Shown piece after piece: positions 49,528-58,443 of a DNA stretch of 64,000 nucleotides. Source of the DNA: Halobium salinum (GTDB taxonomy: Archaea; Halobacteriota; Halobacteria; Halobacteriales; Haloferacaceae). The stretch is taken from NCBI RefSeq assembly GCF_026586625.1, contig NZ_JAODIW010000006.1, positions 143,408 through 207,407 of the forward strand, read 5' to 3'. The position numbers were made by a program, and so were the translations under genes. Under the pieces are notes generated by a model, which did not search any database, was not told where the DNA came from, and worked only from the letters and a program-made list of their open reading frames with translations. Numbering within the stretch: position 1 is the stretch's first letter; the number at the start of each line of letters is the position of its first letter.

Positions 49528-50460
49528 ATGCGAGTGCTCCTGACCGGGGCGACCGGGTTCGTCGGCGGTCGCCTCCTCCCCGCCCTCCTCGAGGCCGGCC
49601 ACGACGTGACCGTGCTCACCCGTGACGCCGACGGTTTCGACGCGCCGGAGGGCGTCGCGGTCGTCGAGGGTGACCTGCTCGACGCCGGGAGCTTCGAGGC
49701 GGCGCTGGAGGGGGTCGAGGCGGCGTACTATCTCGTCCACTCGATGGGGAGCGCCGACGACGAGGACTTCGCCGAGCGCGACCGCCGGGCGGCCCGGAAC
49801 TTCGCCGAGGCGGCGAGCGACGCCGACGTCGACCGCGTGATATATCTCGGTGGACTCGGCGGCGACGAGGACGAACTCTCGAAACACCTGAAATCCCGTC
49901 GGCAGGTCGAAGCGGTGCTCTCGGAGGGTGAGTACGACCTGACGACGCTCCGGGCGGCCATCATCGTCGGCGACGGGAGCGCCAGCTTCCGGATGGTCCG
50001 CCAGCTGTCGGGCCGGCTCCCGATGATGGTCACTCCCGAGTGGGTGCGCACGGAGTGTCAGCCCATCGCCATCGACGACGTGGTGCGGTACCTCGTCGCC
50101 GTCCTCGACGTGCCCGAGACGGCCGGCGAGACGTACGAAATCGGCGGCCCGGACGTGCTCACTTACGGGGCGGTGCTCGAACGCACCGCGAAACAGCTCG
50201 GCAGGAGTCCGCTCATCCTCCCGGTGCCGGTGTTGAGTCCGCGGCTCTCCTCGTACTGGGTGGAGCTCGTCACAGACGTGCCCCGGAGCGTGGCGAGACC
50301 GCTCATCGACGGGCTGAAGAACCCGGTGGTGGTGACAGACCACCGCATCGAGGAGCTGATACCGTTCGAGCGCACGCCGTTCGACGTGGCCGTCAGTCGG
50401 GCGCTGGGGGAGGAGAGTTCGCGCCGACGACGGCTGGGCGCCGAGGCGCTCCCCCGATGA
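49528..50460 (+). CDS. NAD(P)-binding atypical SDR protein
   Basis: A 310-residue Rossmann-fold protein with GATGFVGG at about 7-14 and no catalytic Y-x3-K in the usual place, typical of the NmrA/NDUFA9-like atypical SDR group (complex I assembly factors, NADPH sensors or anthrone reductases). The inner part YYLVHSMGS (about 72-80) and the D-L-T-T-L-R-A-A-I-I-V-G-D-G segment fit the YwnB-like family. It overlaps the next gene by four nt (ATGA), so both are co-translated. Confidence 0.85.
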   Translation: MRVLLTGATGFVGGRLLPALLEAGHDVTVLTRDADGFDAPEGVAVVEGDLLDAGSFEAALEGVEAAYYLVHSMGSADDEDFAERDRRAARNFAEAASDADVDRVIYLGGLGGDEDELSKHLKSRRQVEAVLSEGEYDLTTLRAAIIVGDGSASFRMVRQLSGRLPMMVTPEWVRTECQPIAIDDVVRYLVAVLDVPETAGETYEIGGPDVLTYGAVLERTAKQLGRSPLILPVPVLSPRLSSYWVELVTDVPRSVARPLIDGLKNPVVVTDHRIEELIPFERTPFDVAVSRALGEESSRRRRLGAEALPR

Positions 50461-51350
50461 AGGAGTCGAGTGGCGAGTCGGACTCCGACGCGGAGACGGA
50501 GGTCGACCGCGCCGGCGGGGCGGACGAGTCGGACGGGTCGCACCGGACCGACGGCGAGGGGACCGTCGAGAGCGTCGGCCGGAAGGAGGTCGTCGACCCC
50601 GAGCGCTACGGCGCCGAGCAGGACCCGGCACCGGGCCCCGATTACGGCGAGGCGTGGGTGTACGAGAGCATCGTCGGCGCCCTCCCCGGGGCGGACCTCG
50701 CGGGGCCGAAGGCGGTCGCCCTCCAGTTGGTGCTGTTCCAGGTCGCCATCCTCCTCTTCGGGTGGCTGTACGAGCTCCCGAACGCCGTCCTCGCGGGGAC
50801 GGCCGCGGTCGTCGTCGCCGGCGTCGGGAGCGTCGCCATGCTCCGTATCGGTCGGGGGACGCGGTCGCTGTCGGTGTCGCCGACGTACCGCCGGCTCCTG
50901 TTCGGGTCGAGTATCGAGGTCGTCCTCGCGGTGCTCGCGTTCATCGCGCTCGTCACCCACCTGTTCGTGTTCGACCCCCAGCAGGCGGCGGTGACGGGCG
51001 AGCCGACGCTGATGAACCAGTTGTTCGGTCCGGCCCCGCCCACCGTCCCGGTGTTCCTGATGCTGCTCGTGCTCTGGGACCTCTGCTATCGCATCGGCAC
51101 CTCGTGGTGGACGGCCGTGGTGTCGCTGTGGGGGTCGGTCCGCATCCGGGTGGACGACGAGACCTCGAAGGAGCTCCAGCGGCTCGACGCCGTCAACGTC
51201 GGGTTCGCGCTCGCACAGCTCCTGCTCGTCCCGTTCCTCCTCGACGAGCGCGTCCTGCTGTTCGCGGTGGGCGGTCACGTCGTCGCCGTCACCGTGGTCT
51301 CCGGGCTCTCGACGATCCTCGCACGACGCGGCCTCTTCAGAAACGGTTGA
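50457..51350 (+). CDS. Haloarchaeal membrane protein of unknown function
   Basis: A 297-residue protein with an acidic, disordered head of about 75 residues and five hydrophobic helices (about 87-105, 107-125, 150-172, 195-213, and a C-terminal block 245-285). No transport or enzyme motif is recognised. It begins within the last codon of the SDR gene and is presumably made together with it; a functional link, for example membrane anchoring, is a guess. Confidence 0.7.
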   Translation: MKESSGESDSDAETEVDRAGGADESDGSHRTDGEGTVESVGRKEVVDPERYGAEQDPAPGPDYGEAWVYESIVGALPGADLAGPKAVALQLVLFQVAILLFGWLYELPNAVLAGTAAVVVAGVGSVAMLRIGRGTRSLSVSPTYRRLLFGSSIEVVLAVLAFIALVTHLFVFDPQQAAVTGEPTLMNQLFGPAPPTVPVFLMLLVLWDLCYRIGTSWWTAVVSLWGSVRIRVDDETSKELQRLDAVNVGFALAQLLLVPFLLDERVLLFAVGGHVVAVTVVSGLSTILARRGLFRNG

Positions 51351-51354
51351 GCGG

Positions 51355-51528
51355 CTACTGGCCCTTGATTTCGCGGAACTGGTCGAGAAGCGCCTCCGCG
51401 GACTCGCCGGCGTCGAACTCCATCTCCCCCCGGTACTCCGTCCGTCCCTCGTCGAACGCGGCGTCCACCTGGGCCGACTTCTGTGCACGCCGCTCGTGTT
51501 CGTCCTCGTCGTAAGCACCCATTGACAT
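51355..51528 (-). CDS. DUF5786 family small protein
   Basis: A 57-residue acidic protein reading MSMGAYDEDEHERRAQKSAQ and ending LLDQFREIKGQ, a strong match to my recollection of the haloarchaeal DUF5786 family, which is widely conserved and of unknown function. A TATA-like TTCTTAACG lies about 30 nt upstream with an 11-bp palindrome next to it. It converges with the membrane-protein gene. Confidence 0.85.
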   Translation of the reverse strand: MSMGAYDEDEHERRAQKSAQVDAAFDEGRTEYRGEMEFDAGESAEALLDQFREIKGQ

Positions 51529-51553
51529 GCTACATCATGACTTTGTTATTTTT

Positions 51554-51574
51554 CGTTAAGAACCTAACGGTTAG
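51554..51574 (-). promoter_or_regulatory. DUF5786 promoter with adjacent palindrome
   Basis: On the minus strand TTCTTAACG (51554-51562) is centred 30 nt before the ATG at 51528, and CTAAC-G-GTTAG (51564-51574), a perfect dyad, sits immediately upstream in the BRE position. A protein bound there should control initiation. Confidence 0.55.
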
Positions 51575-51801
51575 TGAGCTGGGGTGTCGGCGGGAACGAA
51601 ACGTTCGACGGCGGCGGGTCGGCGGCCCTCGACCGTCCGCCGCCGTCGTTCGGTTCGCTTCTCCCTCGGGGTCGACTCCCGCTCCGGAAACCCGACTCCC
51701 TCCTCTCCCGCACCCGACCACCCCCGTTTCGGCGTTCGATACCACCTTCGACGCGCGACGCTCACGGAACACGTAAGAGGGGCCGACGCAGTTGGTCTCA
51801 C

Positions 51802-52842
51802 GTGGCGCGTCCACTTCGCTTCCGATACGCCCCCGGCCGCTGGACACTCGACCGCGTCCGACGGGACGTCTTCGAGCCGCTGGACGCCAATCTGGGGGCG
51901 ACGATGTCGTCGCCGTGGTTCAAACCGCCGTCGCGGTATCAGGCCCGGCGGTTCGAGATGGACAACGGTGACGTCGCCCTCTTCGCGTGGCGCGACGGGG
52001 ACGACCCGGACGACGACCACGGAAGCGGCCCGGCCGCCTACTGGTTGGGCAACACGGAGACGCCCGAGACGTTGTGGCGCACCGACAAGTACGGCTTCGA
52101 CGAGGTGCCGTTCTCCGTCACCCGGTGGGCCGAGCGCGAACTGCTCGCCCAACTCCACGACGAGTCGCCGTGGCTCTCGCCGTTCCCGCACCTCTCGTGG
52201 TTCTTCCTCCCCGTCTTCCTCTCGAAGGACGGCCGGGAGACGACCCGGGACTTCTTCGCCGAGCACGCCGCCGGCTTCCCCGACGCCGACCGCGACGAGG
52301 CGCTCGGGTTCTACGAGGAGTTCCTCTCGACCGGAGCGCTCGACGAGTTCCGCGAGGAGATGGCCGGCAAGCTCGGTACGTCGGAGTACCTCGACGAACA
52401 CCGGATGGCGGCGGCGATGAGCGAGTTTACGGGCGCGAAGATTCTCCACGACGCCGGCTACGACCTCACGCCCGAAATCGAGGTGACGACCGGCCACTCC
52501 CTCGACTTCCGCGCCGACGGCGAGGGCGGCGAGGGGGTGCTCGTCGAGATAACCCGGCCCCGCCCACCGAGCCGCCGGTCGGCGGGAACGCCGGTCGGCG
52601 CCGTCCGTGACACGGCCGAGACGAAGTCGACCGGCCAGCTCAAGTCACACGGCGGCGGCGCCGTGCTGTTCGTCGACTGTTCGTCGTTCACCGACGACGA
52701 CTGGGCGGCCGTGAAAGCGGAGCAGCCGGAGGTTCGACACAGGCCGGCGGTCGTCTTCCGCGCCCGCCCCGACGGGCGAATCGAGGGGTACGAGAAGGGT
52801 CGCGTGCCGCTCGACCTCGACGGCGGGCTGACGCTGTTCTGA
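51802..52842 (+). CDS. DUF5784 family protein
   Basis: A 346-residue protein from GTG 51802: VARPLRFRYAPGRWTLDRVR matches the opening of haloarchaeal DUF5784 proteins. The C-terminal half contains KILHDAGYDLTPEIEVTTGHSLDFRADG and GVLVEITRP followed by KSTGQLKSHGGGAVLFVDCSS, which together look like a restriction-endonuclease-like core (D..E-x-[TK] with a distal K/Q), so a nuclease-related fold is conceivable; this is only my reading. In-frame codons upstream of 51802 give implausible sequence. Confidence 0.8.
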   Translation: MARPLRFRYAPGRWTLDRVRRDVFEPLDANLGATMSSPWFKPPSRYQARRFEMDNGDVALFAWRDGDDPDDDHGSGPAAYWLGNTETPETLWRTDKYGFDEVPFSVTRWAERELLAQLHDESPWLSPFPHLSWFFLPVFLSKDGRETTRDFFAEHAAGFPDADRDEALGFYEEFLSTGALDEFREEMAGKLGTSEYLDEHRMAAAMSEFTGAKILHDAGYDLTPEIEVTTGHSLDFRADGEGGEGVLVEITRPRPPSRRSAGTPVGAVRDTAETKSTGQLKSHGGGAVLFVDCSSFTDDDWAAVKAEQPEVRHRPAVVFRARPDGRIEGYEKGRVPLDLDGGLTLF

Positions 52843-52962
52843 CCGGGACGGCTCCCGAGTGCCTGGCTGTCGAGGCCGCGGCTACCGCTCGTCGGCCGAG
52901 CCGTGACAGGAAAGAGGGGTCGAGGTTGGTGTGGACTGGTTACGCGCGTCTCCGGCGCCGGC

Positions 52963-53250
52963 TCAGAACGACACCTGTTCCGGCCCGCTCTCGCCGAGGG
53001 CGTAGGCGTCGCGGTCGCTGTAGTAGCGCCGGCCGATTGCCTCGTGACCGACGCCGGTGAACAGCGCGTCCCGGACGTCCTGCGGGCCGTGGTACGTCTC
53101 CGGGCCGAGTCGACCGAGCACCGTACCCAGCGTCTCCGTCCCGTTCTGCAGTTCGATCTCGCTGTCGCCGTAGGCGGCGATGAGTTCGGCACTCGTGGCC
53201 GGGTACGTGTGGGCGTCGATCAGGTCGTCGGTGTCGTCGAAGCGCATCAC
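52963..53250 (-). CDS. Small haloarchaeal protein (DUF5789/DUF2795-like)
   Basis: A 95-residue acidic protein starting MMRFDDTDDLIDAHTYPATS. The order, a helix, then AELIAAYGDSEIEL and TLGTVLGRLGPETYHGPQDVRDAL and a last helix ending GRRYYSDRDAY, resembles the DUF5789/DUF2795 group that is small and perhaps nucleic-acid associated. A TATA-like box is centred about 25 nt upstream of ATG 53250; a long inverted repeat lies just beyond it. Confidence 0.7.
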   Translation of the reverse strand: MMRFDDTDDLIDAHTYPATSAELIAAYGDSEIELQNGTETLGTVLGRLGPETYHGPQDVRDALFTGVGHEAIGRRYYSDRDAYALGESGPEQVSF

Positions 53251-53289
53251 CAGCTACTCCGGCGAGGTAGTTCATAATGGTTTTCCATG

Positions 53290-53325
53290 ATGAACCTTAG
53301 TCGGACAGAGGTAATTAAGGTTCAT
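53290..53325. promoter_or_regulatory. 10-bp inverted repeat in a divergent promoter region
   Basis: ATGAACCTTA (53290-53299) and TAAGGTTCAT (53316-53325) are perfect inverted arms 16 bp apart, in an AT-rich patch about 40-75 nt upstream of the small minus-strand gene. Spacing fits a dimer or tetramer operator. Confidence 0.55.
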
Positions 53326-53509
53326 TATACTCGTCCGTCCGACACGCCCGTCGGCCGGCGTCGTCGCCGTCGGCCTCGAAGCGGGTGGCGGTGACGAACA
53401 CGCCCAGGAGGGGGCTCCGACGGCTCGTACCGCGAGTCTGACGCCGACGGGACAGGGAGCCGCCGACGCCATCGAAACCGGTTTGGGTCGCGGGGGTGAG
53501 CGACCGAGC

Positions 53510-54319
53510 ATGTCACAGCCGGTCGCCGACCTCCACGTGCACACCCCCGTCTCGGACGGGACGCTGACGCTCGACGAACTGCCGGACGCGGCCCGGGCGG
53601 CCGGCGTCGGGGTCGTCGCGGTGACCGACCACGACCGCGTCCACCCCGACATCGAGGCACCCGTCGTCGACCGCGACGGGGTCGAGCTGATTCGCGGCAT
53701 CGAACTCCGCGTCGAGCCCGCCGACGACGCGGTCGGCCGGGTCGACCTCCTCGGCTACGCGCTCGACCCGACCGACGAACTGCTCGACGAGCTGGAGCGG
53801 GTCCAGCGCGACCGGGTCGAGCGCGGCGGGAAAATCATCGAGCGCGTGGAGACCCACCTCGACGTCGACCTCGACCTCGAACCGCGCGAGGGAATCGGCC
53901 GTCCCCACGTCGCCCGCGCCGTCGAGGCGAGCGAAGCGCCCTACGACGCCGAGGCGGCGTTCCGGCAACTCATCGGCTCCGACGGCCCCTGCTTCGTCCC
54001 GCGGGACGTGACCGGGTTCGAGGAGGGTGCCGCCCTGCTCGCCGACTCCTGTGCGGTCGTCTCGCTCGCACACCCGTTCCGGTACCCCGACCCCGAGGCG
54101 GCGCTCGCGCTCGCCGAGTCGCCACACCTGGACGCGGTCGAGCGCTTCTACCCCTACGGGCGCGAGGTGGACACCGACCTCGTCGACCGCGTCGCCGCCG
54201 AGGGTGACCTGCTCCGGACCGGCGGGAGCGACGCCCACGGGAAGACGCTCGGGAAGGCCGGTCCCGACCGCGAGGCGTTCGACGCGTTTGCGGCGCGACT
54301 GTCGGAAACGGAGGCTTGA
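53510..54319 (+). CDS. PHP-domain phosphoesterase
   Basis: A 269-residue protein of the PHP superfamily of metal-dependent phosphoesterases. Metal ligands are in DLHVHTPVSDG (about 7-17), TDHDR (about 42-46), the GIELRV Glu (about 64-69), a His in SLAHPFRYP (about 190) and SDAHGKT (about 244-250). Similar stand-alone proteins hydrolyse 3',5'-bisphosphonucleotides or oligoribonucleotides (YciV/RNase AM-like); the substrate here is undetermined. It is followed after 26 nt by a small zinc-finger gene on the same strand. Confidence 0.9.
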   Translation: MSQPVADLHVHTPVSDGTLTLDELPDAARAAGVGVVAVTDHDRVHPDIEAPVVDRDGVELIRGIELRVEPADDAVGRVDLLGYALDPTDELLDELERVQRDRVERGGKIIERVETHLDVDLDLEPREGIGRPHVARAVEASEAPYDAEAAFRQLIGSDGPCFVPRDVTGFEEGAALLADSCAVVSLAHPFRYPDPEAALALAESPHLDAVERFYPYGREVDTDLVDRVAAEGDLLRTGGSDAHGKTLGKAGPDREAFDAFAARLSETEA

Positions 54320-54345
54320 ACCCCGTGGGAGACGAAGGTCCGACT

Positions 54346-54510
54346 ATGCGTTGTCACTACTGCGACCGGGAGGCCGCCTACGCTGCCGAGAACAAGGGTG
54401 TCAAGGTGGGCCTCTGTGAGTCGCACTTCCGCGAGCGGATCGAGGAGTTGGCCGACTCCGAGGAGCTCGCGGCGCTGCAGGAGCAGATCGACGTCGATCG
54501 AACCGAGTGA
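54346..54510 (+). CDS. Small zinc-finger protein (DUF6757-like)
   Basis: A 54-residue protein beginning MRCHYCDREAAYAAENKGVK. Cys pairs C3-x2-C6 and a later Cys-His in GLCESHFRER form a single four-ligand zinc site (C-x2-C ... C-x2-H). I recall this as the haloarchaeal DUF6757 family. The ATG at 54346 is chosen over a TTG ten codons upstream. Its 3' end is the first unit of a 56-bp tandem repeat that continues beyond the stop. Confidence 0.82.
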   Translation: MRCHYCDREAAYAAENKGVKVGLCESHFRERIEELADSEELAALQEQIDVDRTE

Positions 54511-54622
54511 GCTCCGTCTCGCTCTCTTTCGATCGACGTCGATGCGACGTGGACCGCACCGAATGACCTCCGTGTCGTTCCATTGCGGTTCGCATCGATT
54601 CGCCGTGGACCGAACCGAGTGA
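54493..54622. repeat. 56-bp-period tandem repeat overlapping a gene's 3' end
   Basis: The 18-bp string encoding the last five codons and stop of the small zinc-finger gene (54493-54510) recurs at 54549-54566 and 54605-54622, exactly 56 bp apart each time. Matches are 14-16 of 18; the spacers between are diverged but still begin CTCCGT. The palindrome ATCGACGTCGAT is found twice as well (54487-54498 and 54532-54543). Confidence 0.85.
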
Positions 54623-54662
54623 CCGCGTGGTCACGCGCTGGTTCTCGCGGGCGTGCCGCGCC

Positions 54663-55202
54663 TCAGAGCGTCGTATCGAGAAAGACGAGTACGCCCGCGA
54701 GAATTACCTCGAACGAGAGCGTGCCGAGCGCGGAGTAGAGCACGAACGTGCGGTCCCGGAGGTCCGAGAACCCCGCCGGCACCGTCAGCATCCCGCGCGT
54801 GAACAGCATCGTGTTCGAGAGTGGGACGACCACCGGCCCCCAGCGCTCGAACCAGCCGTCGAAGCGGTCGAGGCGCTCCTCGCTCACCCGGAACCAGCGC
54901 TTCTCCAGCAGGTACTCCCGGCCGCCGCGCTGGGCGAGTTTGAACAGGGCGTACTGACCGGCGGTGGCGCCGACGACGGCCACGGCGACGATGAGGAGGT
55001 TCTCCGGGGCGAGGAGCCGGGAGGTGTCGCCGATGAGGAGGATGGCGCCGGGGACGACGAGTTCGCTCGGCATGAAGTACATCAGCATCGCGCCCTCGAG
55101 GACGAACACGCCGAGCAGGACGAGGAGGGCGAGGTCGGAGTTGAGGAGGTTCTGCAGGAACGGTGGCATCTCGCCGACCACGTCCGTCTGGAGGCCCGCC
55201 AT
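54663..55202 (-). CDS. DedA/SNARE-associated (VTT domain) membrane protein
   Basis: A 179-residue membrane protein with four or five hydrophobic helices. The family features are visible: re-entrant FVLEGAMLMYFMPSELVVPGA (about 34-54), a loop with GATAGQYALFKLAQRGG, and a WFERWGPVVVPLSNTMLFTRGMLTVPAG region (about 117-140) with the F/W-G-x-x-x-V-x-x-x-R pattern typical of DedA. DedA/VTT proteins are lipid flippases or scramblases for undecaprenyl-phosphate-like or phospholipid substrates; archaeal roles are not established. Confidence 0.87.
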   Translation of the reverse strand: MAGLQTDVVGEMPPFLQNLLNSDLALLVLLGVFVLEGAMLMYFMPSELVVPGAILLIGDTSRLLAPENLLIVAVAVVGATAGQYALFKLAQRGGREYLLEKRWFRVSEERLDRFDGWFERWGPVVVPLSNTMLFTRGMLTVPAGFSDLRDRTFVLYSALGTLSFEVILAGVLVFLDTTL

Positions 55203-55406
55203 TCAGCGTGGGAGAGCCGCTCGGGGGGTAAATCGTTTGTGACCTGTTGGTCTCGGGGGCTGTCGAGTCGAAGTGGTCGGTCGCGACGGGACGAGTTCCG
55301 GGAGTCGTCTCAGCGTCTCCGCCGACTCTTTCGGTCGTGACGAGCACGCCACCCACCAAAAAGCGTCCCGACGCGGTTTTGCCCCACCCGACCTAATCCC
55401 CGACCC

Positions 55407-56387
55407 ATGAACCTCACCGACCGACCCCGCCGGCTCCGCACCGACGGGGTCCGACCCCTCGTGAGCGAGACCCGCCTCGCCCCGGAGGACCTCATCGCGC
55501 CGGTGTTCGTCGACGCCACCACGGAGGAGCGCGTCCCCATCGAGTCCATGCCGGGCCACGAGCGCGTCCCCGTCTCGGAGGCCGTCTCACGCGTCGAGGA
55601 GGTGCTGGAGACCGGCGTCGAGGCCGTCATGCTCTTTGGCATCCCCGAGTCGAAAGACGAGTACGGTTCCCGAGCGTGGGCCGAAGACGGCGTCGTCCAG
55701 GAGGCCACCCGCGCGATAACCGAGGAGACCGACGCCTACGTCGTCACCGACGTCTGTCTCTGTGAGTACACGAGCCACGGCCACTGCGGTGTCGTCGAGG
55801 ACCACGCGGCCGACGACCCCACCCTCACCGTCCGCAACGACGAGACGCTCGACCTGCTCGCGAAGACGGCCGTCTCGCACGCCGACGCCGGCGCCGACAT
55901 GGTCGCCCCCTCCGCGATGACCGACGGGATGGTCGGCGCCATCCGCGACGGGTTGGACGACGCCGGCCACACGTCGGTGCCCATCATGTCATACGCCGCG
56001 AAGTACGAGTCCGCCTTCTACGGACCGTTCCGGGACGCCGCCGACGGCGCGCCCGCCTTCGGTGACCGTCGACACTATCAGATGGACCCCGCGAACGGTC
56101 GCGAGGCCCTGCGCGAGGTCCGCGCCGACGTCGAGCAGGGTGCCGACGTGCTGATGGTGAAGCCGGCGCTCCCGTACCTCGACGTGGTCGCCTCGATTCG
56201 CCGGGAGTTCGACCACCCTGTCGCCGCCTACAACGTCAGCGGCGAGTACGCGATGCTCCACGCGGCGGCCGACCGCGGCTGGCTCGACCTCGAAGCGACC
56301 GCCCACGAGTCCCTGCTCTCCATCAAGCGCGCCGGCGCCGACCTCATCCTGACGTACTTCGCCGAGGACGTGGCGAAGGGTCTCTGA
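55407..56387 (+). CDS. hemB: Porphobilinogen synthase (delta-aminolevulinate dehydratase)
   Basis: Condenses two 5-aminolevulinates to porphobilinogen in heme and cobalamin biosynthesis. The 326-residue product keeps both Schiff-base lysines, K199 ([13 protein letters not shown]) and K252 ([10 protein letters not shown]), and the cysteine cluster C117, C119, C127 ([13 protein letters not shown]) that binds catalytic zinc. hemL of the same pathway is 6 kb away on the same strand, though not in the same operon. Confidence 0.97.
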   Translation: MNLTDRPRRLRTDGVRPLVSETRLAPEDLIAPVFVDATTEERVPIESMPGHERVPVSEAVSRVEEVLETGVEAVMLFGIPESKDEYGSRAWAEDGVVQEATRAITEETDAYVVTDVCLCEYTSHGHCGVVEDHAADDPTLTVRNDETLDLLAKTAVSHADAGADMVAPSAMTDGMVGAIRDGLDDAGHTSVPIMSYAAKYESAFYGPFRDAADGAPAFGDRRHYQMDPANGREALREVRADVEQGADVLMVKPALPYLDVVASIRREFDHPVAAYNVSGEYAMLHAAADRGWLDLEATAHESLLSIKRAGADLILTYFAEDVAKGL

Positions 56388-56578
56388 GACTCGGTCGCGG
56401 TCGCCGCCGGTCGCCGAAGCCCCCTCTGCACTCCCGAGCGCGTTCAACGCCGACCCTCCGTCTCCGACGGCGTCTCGTCCGTCGGAACGCGTTCCGGCGT
56501 CCGATTCTGACTGCCCGGCGAACCCCTGGTCCGGAGGTAGCGTAATGTACCATGAGTGTTGTTGTCTAACACGGGAAC

Positions 56579-58417
56579 ATGGCGAACCACAGAGACGACC
56601 CCGACTCGACCGACCGGCGACGACGGACGTTCCTCCGACTCGTGGGCATCGGCGGCGCGGGGGCGCTCGCCGGGTGTGGTGGCGAGCAGCCGGACGACGG
56701 CGGGACGACGGTGACGACGGGGACGACCGCCACGACGACCGACGAGGCGACGACGACGGGAACCGAGACCCCGACCACCGAGGAGACGACCGAGGCGCCG
56801 GACGTGGGCGAACTCGCCTACCTGGCCCCGCGGGAGGCCGACGACTTCGACGCGCTGGTCGAGGAGCGGAAGCTCGCGGCGCTCCGACAGGTGTTGGCGG
56901 TCGGGGAGGTCGCCGACGCGGTGACGAGCGCGGTCTCCTCGACGGCGTACCACCGAATCCTGACCGACCACGACTTCGTCGAGATTCTCGCCCCACAGGA
57001 GATGACCGTCGAGGGGAGCCTGGACACGGAGGCGGAGAACCCCGGGAGCCACACCATCGAGTTCGGAGACATCACGCAGGTGCGGGCGCTCGTCGAGCGC
57101 GAGAGCGACCGCCTCGTGCAGTTGGACGTACGGACGCGCGAACCGCACGTCATCGAGCGACCCTACGAGGGGCTCAACATGGACACCGTGCGGGCGGCGA
57201 TGGAGAACTCACAGGTGAGCTCGGCACTGGAGGGGAAGGACTGGTACCTCCTCGCGGCCGACTACTCCATCATCACGGCGTACGACGAGGACCACCCCAT
57301 CGGCGTCGTGACGCCGGTCATCTTCAACTGGAACGACCGGGGTGACGACCTTCGGGGGGTCGCCGCCGCGGTCACCACCACCTCGCTCAACGACGTGGCG
57401 TCCGAGAACGAGGTGCTGGACGTGTACACGCCGACACAGGAGTCGCCGGACCCGCTCTCCGGTATCGTCTCCGAGGTCGAGGGGAACGACCCGGGAGAGT
57501 ACCGGCAGGGAGCCATCGACGTGCCGGGCGAGATGGACGACACCGACTGGGAGATACGGCGTCCGCCCGAGACCGTCGAGCAGAACGACTGGACGGTCTC
57601 CTGGACGAACACGCTCCACGACGCCTACCGGGTGGAGGCGAGCTACAAGGGGAAGCCGGTGTTCGGCCCCGAGTCGAAGGTGCCGTGGATGCTGAGCGAC
57701 TACGAGCCGTTCGGGATGGCGGAGCCGGGCGTCCCCTCCGGCCGGCGCAACTGGCACTTCTGGGACACGCTGGGCTTTACCGGCCCGGGCGTCGTCGAGA
57801 AACACGACCTCTCGGACGGGTTCCGCATCCGCGGGTCGTACCACACCGGGTCGCTCGACCACTGGGAGTGGCGGTTCGGGCAGAACTGGGGGCCGTATCG
57901 CTACCTCGTCGACTGGCACTTCCACGACGACGGGACGGTCGACGTGACCTCTCGGCACCCGACCACGGGGTTCCGGACGACCAACGGCTACCCCCGGTAC
58001 ACCTTCCACTTCGTCGCGGAGCCGGCGTTCGACGCCGCGACGGTGAGCGCCCACGACGGGAGTTCGTGGCAGCAGCTCTCGACGGAGTCGAAACTGGCGG
58101 CGGGCGACGTGGAGCGCGTCCGCGTCGAGAACGTCGACGGGCCCGAGCGGCTCGTCGTCGAACGGCCCGGCGACGCCTGCTACGCGCTCCAGTACGACCC
58201 GGAGACGGTCGAGTACGAGCAGACGCTCGACGGGGTGGTGAGGGAGATGATCGAACACCGGCAGTACCTCGACCCGGACAACTACGTCCGCGGGAACTCG
58301 GTCGACGGCGAGCGACTGCTGCTCCGGATGGTCGCCTCGCGGGACACCGGGGAGGGGACCCACGCCACGACCGACCCGTTCGCCTTCCGGTTCACGATGC
58401 GAGCGGAGAACTACTGA
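56579..58417 (+). CDS. Tat lipoprotein resembling copper amine oxidase
   Basis: A 612-residue exported protein. A twin-arginine run (RRRRTFLRL) and lipobox L-A-G-C (about 30-33) precede a 50-residue Thr-rich linker. The body looks like a diverged copper amine oxidase: residues around GPYRYLVDWHFHDDGTVDV resemble the conserved G-N-Y-D-Y ... W-x-x-x-x-D-G-T-I of those enzymes, but Asn before the cofactor Tyr is Pro and the following Asp is Arg, and the Cu-ligand His-x-His is replaced in RYTFHFV by a single His. If so, it is probably catalytically different. It lies 26 nt before a halocyanin gene. The family assignment is by pattern only. Confidence 0.6.
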   Translation: MANHRDDPDSTDRRRRTFLRLVGIGGAGALAGCGGEQPDDGGTTVTTGTTATTTDEATTTGTETPTTEETTEAPDVGELAYLAPREADDFDALVEERKLAALRQVLAVGEVADAVTSAVSSTAYHRILTDHDFVEILAPQEMTVEGSLDTEAENPGSHTIEFGDITQVRALVERESDRLVQLDVRTREPHVIERPYEGLNMDTVRAAMENSQVSSALEGKDWYLLAADYSIITAYDEDHPIGVVTPVIFNWNDRGDDLRGVAAAVTTTSLNDVASENEVLDVYTPTQESPDPLSGIVSEVEGNDPGEYRQGAIDVPGEMDDTDWEIRRPPETVEQNDWTVSWTNTLHDAYRVEASYKGKPVFGPESKVPWMLSDYEPFGMAEPGVPSGRRNWHFWDTLGFTGPGVVEKHDLSDGFRIRGSYHTGSLDHWEWRFGQNWGPYRYLVDWHFHDDGTVDVTSRHPTTGFRTTNGYPRYTFHFVAEPAFDAATVSAHDGSSWQQLSTESKLAAGDVERVRVENVDGPERLVVERPGDACYALQYDPETVEYEQTLDGVVREMIEHRQYLDPDNYVRGNSVDGERLLLRMVASRDTGEGTHATTDPFAFRFTMRAENY

Positions 58418-58443
58418 CCACCGCCCGAGGAGGACTACGACGC

